64,000 nt of DNA from Bauldia sp. (GTDB taxonomy: Bacteria; Pseudomonadota; Alphaproteobacteria; Rhizobiales; Kaistiaceae), in contig JAHCJZ010000010.1 of the NCBI GenBank assembly GCA_026126025.1, positions 62,001-126,000 of the forward strand, written 5' to 3'. The position numbers were made by a program, and so were the translations under genes. The notes beneath the pieces are model-generated. The model ran no database searches. It saw only the letters and a list, made by a program, of their open reading frames with translations, and had not been told where the DNA came from. The first letter of the stretch is position 1, and each line of letters starts with the position of its first letter. Positions 16,533 through 24,627 of the stretch are shown here, one piece after another.

Positions 16533-17296
16533 GCGCGCTGATCGAGGTCGACACCGTCGTCGCCGGCTATGGCGAGAACGAGATCCTGCACGGCATCAGC
16601 CTCTCCCTCGCCGAGCGGGAGATCGTCACCATCATCGGGCCGAACGGGGCGGGGAAGAGCACCCTCCTCAAGGTGGTGATGGGCTACCTCATCCCGAAAT
16701 CGGGGACTGTGCGCTTCAAGGGCAAGGACGTCACGCGGCAGCGGCCGGACCAGCGGGTGCGGAACGGCATCGCCTATGTCCCGCAGCTCGACAATGTGTT
16801 CCCCTCGCTGACGGTCGCGGAGAACCTCCGCATGGGCGGCTACACCCTGCCGCGCGGCCGGGTCGCGGAACGGATCGAGCGGGTCTATGCTGAGTTCCCG
16901 ATCCTCGCCGAGCGGCGCGGCCAGCGGGTGCGCACGCTCTCCGGCGGCCAGCGCCAGCTTCTGGCGATGGGCCGCGCGCTGATGACCGAGCCCGAGGTGC
17001 TCCTTCTCGACGAGCCGTCGGCAGCGCTGTCGCCGCTGATGGCGGGCGAGGTGTTTGCCAAGGTGGCCGAGATCAATGCCGGCGGCCGGGCGATCCTCAT
17101 CGTCGAGCAGGAAGCGGCGCGCTCGCTGGCAATCTCGCATCGCGGCTACGTCGTGGTCGACGGCCACAACGCCTATGACGGCCCGGCGCGCACCATTCTC
17201 GACGACGAGAAGGTGCGCGCGGCGTTTCTCGGCGGCCCGGTGCCGCCACGCCGGCCTGCCGCTCCGGCAGGCGACGGCGCGCCGCCGAATGGCTGA
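16529..17296 (+). CDS. livF: ABC transporter ATPase LivF
   Basis: ATPase of 255 residues. ATG 16529 overlaps the livG stop (ATGA) and starts the conserved MSALIEVDTVVAGYGENEIL segment, so longer frames are rejected. Walker A is GPNGAGKST, the signature is LSGGQRQLL, Walker B is VLLLDEPSAAL, and the switch is VEQEA. The C-terminal 25 residues are Pro/Ala-rich. Confidence 0.92.
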   Translation: MSALIEVDTVVAGYGENEILHGISLSLAEREIVTIIGPNGAGKSTLLKVVMGYLIPKSGTVRFKGKDVTRQRPDQRVRNGIAYVPQLDNVFPSLTVAENLRMGGYTLPRGRVAERIERVYAEFPILAERRGQRVRTLSGGQRQLLAMGRALMTEPEVLLLDEPSAALSPLMAGEVFAKVAEINAGGRAILIVEQEAARSLAISHRGYVVVDGHNAYDGPARTILDDEKVRAAFLGGPVPPRRPAAPAGDGAPPNG

Positions 17297-17452
17297 GTTA
17301 TCGGCAGCGTCCCCCATTCCCGCGGGGCGCGGCAGAAGCTAATCTGCCGGCTCCGGACCATACTAGGCCGGCGGCCGGGCGGGGGATTGTTGGCGCGTAG
17401 CTGGCCGCCGCAGCATCCGAATCCAATTCCAACGGACAGGGAGTCCTTCGTC

Positions 17453-18637
17453 ATGAAGCATCGTTTGCGCGCGACTGCCCTCCTTGCGGGCACCGCAATG
17501 GCAGTCGCCTTCGGCGCCGGCTCGGCGAGCGCCCAGCAAGCCGTCAAGATCGGCATGTTCACCCCGCTCACCGGCGCAAGCTCGGTGGTCGGCCTCGACA
17601 TGCAGCGCGGCGTCGAGCTCGCCATTGCCCGGATCAATGCCGGCTTCGACGTGCCGATGCAGGACGGCACCACGCTGACGGTCGGCCCCGGCCTTCTCGG
17701 CGCGCCGATCAACCTCATCGTCGAGGACGACGAATCGCGGCCGCAGGCGGCGATGGACGCCGCGCGCAAGCTCGTCGAGGTCGACGGCGTCGCGGTGCTG
17801 ATCGGCGAATATTCCAGCGGCCGCACCCAGCCGGTCGGCCAGTACGCCAACGAGAACCAGGTCGTGCACATCTCGATCGGCGCCAACGCCGAATCGCTGC
17901 GCGACATCGGGCCCTATTTCTTCGACGCGATCGCGCTTGCCGGCCTGCAGGGCCCGCAGCTCATCGCGATGGCGCAGGCCGCCATCGGCGACGTCGACAC
18001 CTTCGGCACGATCTTCCCGAACAACCCCTACGGCGTCGGCATGGAGATCGCGACCTGCGCGGCGGCCGCGGCGATCGGCATCGAGTGCGTCTCGACGATC
18101 CGCTACGAGGAGCAGAAGACCGACTACCGGCCGGAGCTCAACCAGCTCACCGCGCCGCAGCCCGATGCGGTGGCGTTCTTCGCCTATGGCGCGGACGCGA
18201 CGCTGATCCTCCGCCAGGCCTTCGAGCTCGGCGTCGACGCCGCCGGCACGTGGTTCGGCGCCGAGGTCTCCAACTGGGTCGCCGACGTCGCGGCGATCCC
18301 GGAAGTGGCCGAAGGCATCCGCGGCGTCGAGCACGCCGTCGCCGGCGAGCTCTACGAGACCCAGTATCGCGCCGCCTATGTCGATGCCTATGGCGAGGAG
18401 CCGCTGACCGTGTTCGGCGCCTTCGGCTACGACGCGGCAATGCTGGCGGCGCTCGCCATCAACGCGGCCGGCTCGACCGACAGCGACGCCATCCGCCAGG
18501 CGATGCACGAGGTCTCGCAGACCTATCTCGGCATCACCGGCAACCTCGCCTTCGACGAGGACGGCATGCGGATGTTCCAGGACTATGGCGAGTTCATCTA
18601 CACCAATGGCGAGCTGGTGCCGTACGTCGCCGAATAG
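17453..18637 (+). CDS. livK: Periplasmic leucine-binding-type receptor LivK
   Basis: Periplasmic substrate-binding protein of 394 residues (family PF13458 type) for the preceding liv permease. The signal peptide ends SASAQQ, and the mature protein begins AVKIGMFTPLTGASSVVGLDM, typical of this class. ATG 17453 lies 157 bases downstream of livF with GGGAG upstream; the longer frame from 17387 would place codons before the signal peptide. It is closed by a strong terminator. The ligand is unknown. It lacks the features I know of urea-binding UrtA, so a link with the nearby guanidine locus is not supported. Confidence 0.88.
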   Translation: MKHRLRATALLAGTAMAVAFGAGSASAQQAVKIGMFTPLTGASSVVGLDMQRGVELAIARINAGFDVPMQDGTTLTVGPGLLGAPINLIVEDDESRPQAAMDAARKLVEVDGVAVLIGEYSSGRTQPVGQYANENQVVHISIGANAESLRDIGPYFFDAIALAGLQGPQLIAMAQAAIGDVDTFGTIFPNNPYGVGMEIATCAAAAAIGIECVSTIRYEEQKTDYRPELNQLTAPQPDAVAFFAYGADATLILRQAFELGVDAAGTWFGAEVSNWVADVAAIPEVAEGIRGVEHAVAGELYETQYRAAYVDAYGEEPLTVFGAFGYDAAMLAALAINAAGSTDSDAIRQAMHEVSQTYLGITGNLAFDEDGMRMFQDYGEFIYTNGELVPYVAE

Positions 18638-18660
18638 CGCCGGCGCTTCGGTTCGAGTTG

Positions 18661-18690
18661 AGGCCCGCGCGGGAAACCGCGCGGGCCTTT
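18661..18690 (+). terminator. Terminator of the liv operon
   Basis: Twelve-base perfect stem AGGCCCGCGCGG / CCGCGCGGGCCT with a GAAA tetraloop and a short T run. It lies between convergent livK and the HTH gene, so it may work in both directions. Confidence 0.85.
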
Positions 18691-18693
18691 GCT

Positions 18694-18888
18694 TCAGTCC
18701 TCCTGCAGGAACACCTCTTCGACCTTGAGGCCGAAGGCCGCGACGATGCGGAACGCGAGCGGCAGGGACGGATCGAACTTGCCGTTCTCGACCGCGTTGA
18801 TCGAGTTGCGCGAGACGCCCACCTTTTCGGCGAGCTCGGCCTGGCTCCAGCCCTTCTCGGCCCGAAGCACGCGGATGCGGTTCTTCAT
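18694..18888 (-). CDS. Small XRE-type HTH regulator
   Basis: DNA-binding protein of 64 residues consisting of one Cro/CI-type helix-turn-helix: RIRVLRAEKGWSQAELAEKV is the helix pair, followed by SRNSINAVENGKFDPSL. It is encoded 22 bases after a small membrane protein on the same strand. Such pairs of a minimal HTH protein and a small membrane protein are common and usually autoregulated. Inverted repeats upstream of the pair (19388-19431) are candidate operators. Confidence 0.88.
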   Translation of the reverse strand: MKNRIRVLRAEKGWSQAELAEKVGVSRNSINAVENGKFDPSLPLAFRIVAAFGLKVEEVFLQED

Positions 18889-18910
18889 GGCGCGGTCACC
18901 GGCCGCCGCC

Positions 18911-19372
18911 TCACCGTCTGGCCATCCACCAGATCGAGTTGACGACGGCGAGGCCGATCGTCTGCAGCAGCACGATCGCGCAGAAGCCCAGCGTCATTGC
19001 GGACACAACGACGCTGCGATCCACGCCCGTCGCATCGTCGCCGGCGAAGTCGCCGACGAGGCGCGTCGCCAGGTCCTGAAACGGCGGCAGCAACAGCAGC
19101 AGCACGAACGCAGCCTGCCCCGCCGGTACGCCCCATTGCGCGGCGAACCCGAGGCCAGCCTGCCGCACCTCGTCCTGCCCCCGCTGGAAGCGGAAGGCGA
19201 AATAGTTGGCGTAGCCCATCACGAAGATCGCCACGGCCCCGGCGACCACGGTCATCATCGTGTCGCCGAGTGCGGTCTCCAGCCATGAGCGGGCCGCGAT
19301 GAAAGCGGCCGGGACGAGCACGATGGGCAGGACCCCTAGGACGAACCGCGCCGCGTTTGGTCGTGCGGTCAT
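18911..19372 (-). CDS. Small membrane protein paired with HTH regulator
   Basis: Hydrophobic protein of 153 residues with about four membrane helices (for example VLGVLPIVLVPAAFIAA, MMTVVAGAVAIFVMGYANYF, GQAAFVLLLLLPP and a final helix before SIWWMARR). It is the first gene of a two-gene operon with the HTH regulator. The overlapping longer frame 18885-19418 is Arg-rich and out of phase with this gene, and is a shadow. The function is unknown; it may signal membrane state to the regulator. Confidence 0.75.
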   Translation of the reverse strand: MTARPNAARFVLGVLPIVLVPAAFIAARSWLETALGDTMMTVVAGAVAIFVMGYANYFAFRFQRGQDEVRQAGLGFAAQWGVPAGQAAFVLLLLLPPFQDLATRLVGDFAGDDATGVDRSVVVSAMTLGFCAIVLLQTIGLAVVNSIWWMARR

Positions 19373-19387
19373 GCGCGCACCTCTTCA

Positions 19388-19431
19388 GACATGACATGTG
19401 TCCTTTGCTAAATGACAAGCTTACTTGTCAT
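19388..19431. promoter_or_regulatory. Inverted repeats upstream of the HTH/membrane protein operon
   Basis: Perfect 8-base inverted repeat ATGACAAG-CTTA-CTTGTCAT (19412-19431) next to a second GACA...TGTC repeat (19388-19402). Both share TGACA/TGTCA half-sites. They lie 16-59 bases upstream of the membrane protein start on the minus strand, where an autoregulatory operator would be. Confidence 0.45.
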
Positions 19432-19582
19432 CAGACTGGAGCCCATGTCAATCCACCGAGGGTGCAAAGCCGCCGCTTGGCCATCCCGCTGCTCAATCCC
19501 TGAGCACGCTCGCGCCGTGGGCAGCCGGACCTCGCGCTCCGCCTCGCATGGCATGGCGGGTGCATCAGCAATGCCGTGCAGC

Positions 19583-19740
19583 GCGTCTAGGGTTCCGGCC
19601 GGGCGAGACCGCCGTCCGGTGTCTGGTCCGAGAGACGCGGGTCCGCGGCTGCGAGGCCCCGGATACACGGCGGGCCAAAATCCCGGGAGGTTCCTGCACG
19701 ACGGTTTGCCCCAGCGGACCGACCTCCCGGGCTTTTCTTT
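19583..19740 (+). promoter_or_regulatory. Guanidine-I (ykkC) riboswitch with expression-platform terminator
   Basis: The conserved ykkC blocks appear in order: TCTAGGGTTCCG (19586-19597), CTGGTCCGAGAG (19623-19634), and ACGGCGGG...AAAATCCCGGGAGG (to 19690). CCCGGGAGGT (19682-19691) can pair with ACCTCCCGGG (19722-19731), which is followed by CTTTTCTTT, making an intrinsic terminator. The aptamer's last conserved segment and the terminator arm are the same bases, so guanidine binding should block the terminator and switch on the downstream transporter and hydrolase genes. Known ligand of the class: guanidinium. Sequence match is strong; regulation here is inferred. Confidence 0.92.
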
Positions 19741-19786
19741 CGAGGACGCCCCGGTTGCGGCCGCCGCCAACAGGAGAGACGTCCCG

Positions 19787-20860
19787 ATGTTCCGCCCGAA
19801 ACGCACCGTCCTTGCCGCCGCGCTCGCCTCCGCCACCATGCTGACGCTGCCCGCGACTGGCGTAGCGCAGCCCCGCACCGAGTTCAGCGTCTGCTGGTCG
19901 ATCTATGTCGGCTGGATGCCGTGGGGCTGGATCGAGGATTCCGGCCTGATGGACGAATGGGCCGCGAAATATGGCATCGAGGTCGAGATCGTGCAGATCA
20001 ACGACTACATCGAGTCGATCAACCAATACACCGCGGGCGCCTTCGACGGCTGCTCGATGACCAACATGGACGCGCTGTCGATCCCTGCCGGCGGCGGCGT
20101 CGACACCACCGCGCTGGTCGTGGGCGATTTCTCCAACGGCAATGACGGCATCGTGCTGAAGGGCGCGACCGAGCTCTCCGCCATCCTCGGGCAGCAGGTC
20201 AACCTCGTGGAGCTGTCGGTCTCGCACTATCTCCTCGCCCGCGCCCTCGACAGCATCGGCGCGGCGGAGCGCGACCTCACCGTCGCCAACACCTCCGACG
20301 CCGACATGGTCGCGACCTGGCAGGTATCGAGCGTCACCGCGGTGGTGACGTGGAACCCGCTCCTCACCGAGATCCTGCAGTCGCCCAATGCGACGCTCGT
20401 CTTCGATTCCGCCGCGATTCCCGGCGAGATCATCGACATGATGGTGGTGAACACCGATGTGCTCGCCGCAAACCCCGACTTCGGCAAGGCGCTGGTCGGC
20501 GCGTGGTACGCGGCGATGGCGATCATGTCGTCCGACACGCCAGAAGGCGTCGCCGCCCGCACCGCGATGGCCGCCGCCGCCGGCACCGACCTCGCCGGCT
20601 TCGAGGCCCAGCTTGCGACCACGCAGATGTTCTACGCGCCGGCCGACGCCGTCGCCTTCGTCGAGGGCGCCGAGCTGCCGACCACCATGGACTATGTGCG
20701 CACCTTCCTCTTCGACCACGGCATTCTCGGCGTCGGCGCGCCGAGCCCCGATTTCGTCGGCATCGAATTCGCCGACGGCTCGATCCTCGGCGACACCACG
20801 AATGTGAAGCTCCGCTTCGACCCGAGCTACATGCAGATGGCGGCCGACGGGGCGCTGTGA
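19787..20860 (+). CDS. ABC transporter substrate-binding protein, probable guanidine importer
   Basis: Periplasmic receptor of 357 residues of the NitT/TauT class, resembling proteins often labelled putative urea ABC transporter receptor. ATG 19787 follows AGGAGAG at 19772-19778, and the signal peptide ends TGVAQ; the longer frame to 19412 reads through the riboswitch and is not coding. The mature start TEFSVCWSIYVGWMPWGWIE is Trp-rich, suiting a binding pocket for a small cation. It is the first gene after a guanidine-I riboswitch and overlaps the permease gene by GTGA. Together with the hydrolase downstream, the substrate is most likely guanidine. Confidence 0.85.
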   Translation: MFRPKRTVLAAALASATMLTLPATGVAQPRTEFSVCWSIYVGWMPWGWIEDSGLMDEWAAKYGIEVEIVQINDYIESINQYTAGAFDGCSMTNMDALSIPAGGGVDTTALVVGDFSNGNDGIVLKGATELSAILGQQVNLVELSVSHYLLARALDSIGAAERDLTVANTSDADMVATWQVSSVTAVVTWNPLLTEILQSPNATLVFDSAAIPGEIIDMMVVNTDVLAANPDFGKALVGAWYAAMAIMSSDTPEGVAARTAMAAAAGTDLAGFEAQLATTQMFYAPADAVAFVEGAELPTTMDYVRTFLFDHGILGVGAPSPDFVGIEFADGSILGDTTNVKLRFDPSYMQMAADGAL

Positions 20861-21756
20861 CCGCGACCCTGTCAGGATCGCCCGGCAAGGCGGGCGGGGA
20901 CGCCGTGCCCCGCCCGAAACCGCCGCGACGCCGGCTGCGGCTGATCAACCGCAAGCCGGGCCGCGGCGCGGTCGTCATTCTCGGCGTCATTCCGTTCCTC
21001 CTGATCGTCGGCGGCTATCTCGTCGCGAGCGCGCTCCGCCGCGCCGAGAACCCGCAGGACAAGCTGATGCCCTCGCTGGAGGCGATGGGCCGTGCGATCG
21101 TGCAATACGCCTTCACGCCCGACGTCCGCTCCGGCGACCTCATCCTCTGGGCCGACACCGCCGCGAGCCTCACCCGGCTCGGCGGCGGGCTCGCCATCGC
21201 CGCCACCATCGCGCTCGTCCTCGGCATCGCGATCGGCTTCCTGCCGCATGCGCGGGCGACCCTGGCGCCCGTAGTCGCGGCGATCTCGCTGATCCCGCCG
21301 CTGTCGATCCTGCCGATCCTCTTCATCATCTTCGGCCTCGGCGAGACCGCCAAGGTGGCGCTCATCGTCATCGGCATCGCGCCGATCATGACGCGCAGCG
21401 TCGCGCGGGCCGTGGCGGAGATCCCGCAGGAGCAGATCGTCAAGGCCGAGACGCTCGGCGCCTCGACATGGCAGCTGGTGACCCGGGTGATCCTGCCGCA
21501 GGCGCTGCCGCATCTCGTCACCGCGACGCGCCTCGCGCTGGGTCCGGCCTGGATCTTCCTGATCTCGGCGGAGGCGATCCAGGCGACCAGCGGCCTCGGC
21601 TACCAGATCTTCCTCGTGCGTCGCTATCTCGCGATGGACGTGATCCTGCCCTATGTCGCGTGGATCACCATCCTCGCCTATTCCTTCGACCTCGCCCTCC
21701 GCGTCCTCTCCGCCCGCGCCTTCCGCTGGGCCAACAGCGCGGGGCGGGGGCTGTGA
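20857..21756 (+). CDS. ABC transporter permease, probable guanidine importer
   Basis: Inner-membrane permease of 299 residues. GTG 20857 overlaps the receptor stop codon. A basic N-terminal tail precedes the first helix (about residue 38). The binding-protein-dependent permease motif EAA...G is seen in IVKAETLGASTWQLVTRVIL, followed by PQALP. It belongs to the NitT/TauT permease type. The open frame reaching back to 20350 lies within the receptor gene and is a shadow. The ATPase follows after a 219-base gap that contains an inverted REP-like pair. Confidence 0.88.
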   Translation: MTATLSGSPGKAGGDAVPRPKPPRRRLRLINRKPGRGAVVILGVIPFLLIVGGYLVASALRRAENPQDKLMPSLEAMGRAIVQYAFTPDVRSGDLILWADTAASLTRLGGGLAIAATIALVLGIAIGFLPHARATLAPVVAAISLIPPLSILPILFIIFGLGETAKVALIVIGIAPIMTRSVARAVAEIPQEQIVKAETLGASTWQLVTRVILPQALPHLVTATRLALGPAWIFLISAEAIQATSGLGYQIFLVRRYLAMDVILPYVAWITILAYSFDLALRVLSARAFRWANSAGRGL

Positions 21757-21802
21757 GGCTCGATCGCGCCGATGCCGGCTGCTCGGCCGCGTCTCCGCCG
21801 CG

Positions 21803-21928
21803 GGTCCTTCGAGGCTCGCTTCGCTCGCACCTCAGGATGAGGTCGTTGTGAAGTTAAGCGGCGACCTCCGTGGACACCAACCCCAACCTCATCCTGAGGT
21901 GCCCGGCGCAGCCGGGCCTCGAAGGACC
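21803..21928. repeat. REP-like palindromic pair inside the guanidine operon
   Basis: Two related units in opposite orientation: 21803-21842 (GGTCCTTCGAGG...GGATGAGG) and 21887-21928 (CCTCATCC...GAAGGACC). Each can fold by itself and they can pair with each other. The same units occur at 59132-59224. Typical of dispersed intergenic palindromes in Hyphomicrobiales. It occupies most of the gap between permease and ATPase genes. Confidence 0.85.
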
Positions 21929-21975
21929 AGCGGCTTCATCGCTCCCCGCCGGGGAGAGGGAATGGAGCGAGCGGC

Positions 21976-22887
21976 ATGAGCGCCGTCACGGTCGAGAATC
22001 TCTTCATGGAGTATGACGGCAACCCGGTGCTGGAGCGGGTGAACCTTGCCGTCGCGCACGGCACCTTCACCGCGATCGTCGGCGCGTCGGGCTGCGGCAA
22101 GTCGACGTTCCTCCGGCTTCTCCTCAGCCAGGAGCGACCCACCCGCGGCGCGATCCGGATCGACGGCGAGCCGGTCGCCGCCGAGCCGACGCCGGATCGC
22201 GGCATCGTCTTCCAGCGCTACTCGGTCTTCCCGCATCTCACCGTCACCGAGAACCTGATGCTGCCAGCCGAGCTCGCCGGCTCGCGGCTGTTCGGCCGGC
22301 TCTTCCTCGGCAGCCGGCGCCGCGCGCGCGAGGGCGTGACGAACACGCTGCAGCGCATCGGGCTCTGGGCCGCGCGCGACCGCTACCCGGCGCAGCTCTC
22401 CGGCGGCATGCAGCAGCGTCTCGCGATCGCGCAGGCGCTGCTGATGAAGCCGAAGGTGCTCCTCCTCGACGAGCCGTTCGGCGCGCTCGACCCCGGCATC
22501 CGCGCCGACATGCACGCCATCCTCCTCGAGCTGTGGCGCGAGGAGAACATGACGGTGTTCATGGTGACCCACGACATCGGCGAGGCCTTCAAGCTCGCCA
22601 CCCGCGTCCTCGTCTTCGACAAGGTGCGCCACGACCCCGATTTTCCCGAAGCCTACGGATCGACAATCACCTACGACCTCGCCCTCACCCGCAAGGACGC
22701 CGCCCCACCACCCCGACTGTTGAACCCTCCCCTTGAGGGAGGGTCGAAAGCGCAAAGCGCTTTCGGGGAGGGGGCGGCGGTCGCTGATGGGCCGCCCCCC
22801 TCCCGGACTTTGCTCGCGCAAAGTCCGACCTCCCCGCGAGGGGGAGGTTCAATGGAACCAAGAAGCAGTCGCCAAGGAGCTCACTGA
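21976..22887 (+). CDS. ABC transporter ATPase, probable guanidine importer
   Basis: ATPase of 303 residues, NitT/TauT type: Walker A GASGCGKST, signature LSGGMQQRL, Walker B VLLLDEPFGALD, switch VTHDIGEAF. GGAG precedes the ATG. The conserved part ends near TYDLALTRKD (about residue 240). The last ~60 residues are a Pro/Gly/Ser-rich tail that is simply the translation of a palindromic repeat (22720-22852) that has entered the gene's 3' end. The stop overlaps the hydrolase ATG (TGATG), so translational coupling has been kept. The tail probably has no function. Confidence 0.88.
   Translation: MSAVTVENLFMEYDGNPVLERVNLAVAHGTFTAIVGASGCGKSTFLRLLLSQERPTRGAIRIDGEPVAAEPTPDRGIVFQRYSVFPHLTVTENLMLPAELAGSRLFGRLFLGSRRRAREGVTNTLQRIGLWAARDRYPAQLSGGMQQRLAIAQALLMKPKVLLLDEPFGALDPGIRADMHAILLELWREENMTVFMVTHDIGEAFKLATRVLVFDKVRHDPDFPEAYGSTITYDLALTRKDAAPPPRLLNPPLEGGSKAQSAFGEGAAVADGPPPSRTLLAQSPTSPRGGGSMEPRSSRQGAH
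22720..22852. repeat. Palindromic repeat inserted in the ATPase 3' end
   Basis: A 133-base element bounded by TTGAACCCTCCC and GGGGGAGGTTCAA. Internal hairpins include AAAGCGCAAAGCGCTTT and GGACTTTG-CTCGCG-CAAAGTCC. G/C-rich blocks of this kind recur at 36460-36640. It is read through in frame by the ATPase gene. Confidence 0.75.
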
Positions 22888-24110
22888 TGCGCCACACCGT
22901 CACCAGCACCGCCCGGCACCGCGCCACGGCGGACGGCCCCGCCGCACGCCGCCACCACCCGGATTTCGACCGGCTGCAGATGCGCGGCTGGAAGGCGGCG
23001 GAGAAGGAGGGCGCCATCCCGGAGAAGGCGTGGCAGAAGGAGCGGCAATGGGCGCTCCGCATGGGGCTGACCGGCGCCGACAGCCTCACCGACAAGTCGA
23101 TCCCCACCTTCGCGCGGGGCGAGCTGCCGCACTATGCCGGCATCAACACCTTCCTCAAGGCGCCCTATATCGAGGATGCGACGAAGGTCGGCGCCTATGA
23201 CGCGGCGGTGATCGGCATCCCGTTCGACGGCGGCACCACCTATCGCCCGGGCACGCGCTTCGGGCCGCAGGGCGTGCGCCGCATCTCCGCGCTCTACACG
23301 CCCTACAATTACGAGATGGGGATCGACCTTCGCGAGCAGATGACGCTGTGCGATGTCGGCGACGTCTTCACCATTCCCGCCAATATCGAGAAGAGCTTCG
23401 ACCAGATCAGCCGCGCGGTGAGCCACGTCTTCTCGTCGGGCGCGCTGCCGATCATGATCGGCGGCGACCATTCGATCGGCTTTCCCTGCGTGCGCGGCAT
23501 CGCGACCTGCACCTCCAGGCGCATCGGCATCGTCCATTTCGACCGCCATATCGACATCCAGGAAAAGGATCTCGACGAGCGGATGCACACCACGCCGTGG
23601 TTTCACGCCACCAACCTCCCCAACGTGCCGGCGACCAACCTCGTCCAGGTCGGCATCGGCGGCTGGCAGGTGCCGCGCGAGGGCGTGAAGGTCGCGCGCG
23701 AGCGCAACACCACGATCCTCACCATGCGCGACGTCGAGGAGCTCGGCATCGACAAGACCGCCGAGATCGCGCTGGAGATGGCGTGGAAGGACGCCGACGC
23801 GGTCTATATCTCGTTCGACATAGACTCGGTGGACTGCGGCTTCGTGCCCGGCACCGGCTGGCCCGAGCCCGGCGGCTTCCTGCCGCGCGAGGCGCTGGCG
23901 CTGGTCGGCAAGGTGGCGGCCGAAGGCATCTGCGGCCTCGAAGTCGTCGAAGTGTCGCCGCCCTACGACACCTCCGACATCACCGCGCTGCTGGCGACCC
24001 GCGTCATCGTGGATGTGCTCGGCTCGATGGTCTCCGCCGGCAAGCTCGGCAGCCACCGCGCGATCATCGACCGCCCCGTGACCATCCCCGCCGGCCCGGA
24101 GGTGGCGTGA
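22887..24110 (+). CDS. gdmH: Guanidine hydrolase (GdmH-type ureohydrolase)
   Basis: Protein of 407 residues of the arginase/agmatinase fold, expected to hydrolyse guanidine to urea and ammonia in the cytoplasm. Characterised GdmH enzymes use nickel. Metal-site motifs are GGDHSIGFP (about 192), HFDRHIDI and SFDIDSVD; the DRH and DSVD variants differ from the DAH and DGLD of agmatinases. Also present are FHATNLPNVPATNLVQVGIG and PGTGWPEPGGF. The N-terminal extension of about 80 residues is longer than in agmatinase. Placement behind a guanidine-I riboswitch and a NitT-type importer strongly supports guanidine as the substrate. It overlaps genes on both sides. The HypA/HypB-like maturation genes known from cyanobacterial loci are absent. 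Confidence 0.88.
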   Translation: MRHTVTSTARHRATADGPAARRHHPDFDRLQMRGWKAAEKEGAIPEKAWQKERQWALRMGLTGADSLTDKSIPTFARGELPHYAGINTFLKAPYIEDATKVGAYDAAVIGIPFDGGTTYRPGTRFGPQGVRRISALYTPYNYEMGIDLREQMTLCDVGDVFTIPANIEKSFDQISRAVSHVFSSGALPIMIGGDHSIGFPCVRGIATCTSRRIGIVHFDRHIDIQEKDLDERMHTTPWFHATNLPNVPATNLVQVGIGGWQVPREGVKVARERNTTILTMRDVEELGIDKTAEIALEMAWKDADAVYISFDIDSVDCGFVPGTGWPEPGGFLPREALALVGKVAAEGICGLEVVEVSPPYDTSDITALLATRVIVDVLGSMVSAGKLGSHRAIIDRPVTIPAGPEVA

Positions 24111-24553
24111 TGCACCGGCATGGCGACGACATGGGCGGCGGCGGCCATCACCATCACGGCCCCGGCCACAACGACCCGATCGGCGGCGCGCTGCATTCGC
24201 ACCTCCATGGCGCGGCGACCGCCGCGCGGCAGGATCTGCAGGCACTGGCCGAGACCTTCATCGCGGGCTTCCGCGCCGCCGAGGACAAGGTGAGCTATCT
24301 CCGCGTCGCCGGCGTCCCGTTCGATCTCCCCGGCCCCGACGGGCTGACGCAGCGCCTGGTCGACGTCTCCATCGTCGAGGGCTTCCAGGTCGCCACCGCC
24401 TCGCCCGGCTTCGGCACCCGCGAGCTGGTCTACCTGCCCTTCCCCGGCGAGATGGTGCGCGAACGGACGACGCTCACCTTCGTCTATGTCTCGCTGACTG
24501 GCCGCACCGACCTCGACCTTGTGGACCACCTGGCCTCACGGTTTGCCGGCTAA
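24110..24553 (+). CDS. Small His-rich protein coupled to guanidine hydrolase
   Basis: Protein of 147 residues whose ATG overlaps the hydrolase stop. The first 33 residues contain ten His (including HHHH at 13-16) among Gly and Asp, a typical metal-binding segment. The remainder (about 40-147) is a compact soluble domain I do not recognise, with the ordered pattern FIAGFRAAEDKVSYLRVAGV and FGTRELVYLPFPGEMV. Because GdmH needs nickel and the usual chaperone genes are missing, a nickel-storage or delivery role is a reasonable inference. It could instead be a further enzyme of guanidine use. No Cys is present. Confidence 0.8.
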   Translation: MHRHGDDMGGGGHHHHGPGHNDPIGGALHSHLHGAATAARQDLQALAETFIAGFRAAEDKVSYLRVAGVPFDLPGPDGLTQRLVDVSIVEGFQVATASPGFGTRELVYLPFPGEMVRERTTLTFVYVSLTGRTDLDLVDHLASRFAG

Positions 24554-24620
24554 GTGAATGGTGAATGGTGAAATGGTGAATGGCGGTGGAGATTCCCGCA
24601 CATTCCCATTCACCATTCAC
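24554..24620. terminator. Hairpin after the guanidine operon
   Basis: GTGAATGGTGAATGG (24554-24568) pairs perfectly with CCATTCACCATTCAC (24606-24620). There is no T tract. Both arms consist of repeats of GTGAATG. It lies between convergent genes and may end transcription from both sides. Confidence 0.6.
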
Positions 24621-24627
24621 CAAACCC

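Noticed and set aside
18885-19418. 177-codon minus-strand frame over the small membrane protein
   Set aside because: Arg-rich shadow in a different phase from the hydrophobic 153-residue protein.
19412-19786. N-terminal extension of the guanidine receptor
   Set aside because: This stretch is the riboswitch and terminator; ATG 19787 has a proper Shine-Dalgarno and signal peptide.
24554-24620. Short GTGAATG repeats as a CRISPR-like array
   Set aside because: Units are 7-8 bases without spacers and form a simple inverted repeat after the operon. No cas genes are present, and no CRISPR array was seen anywhere in the window.
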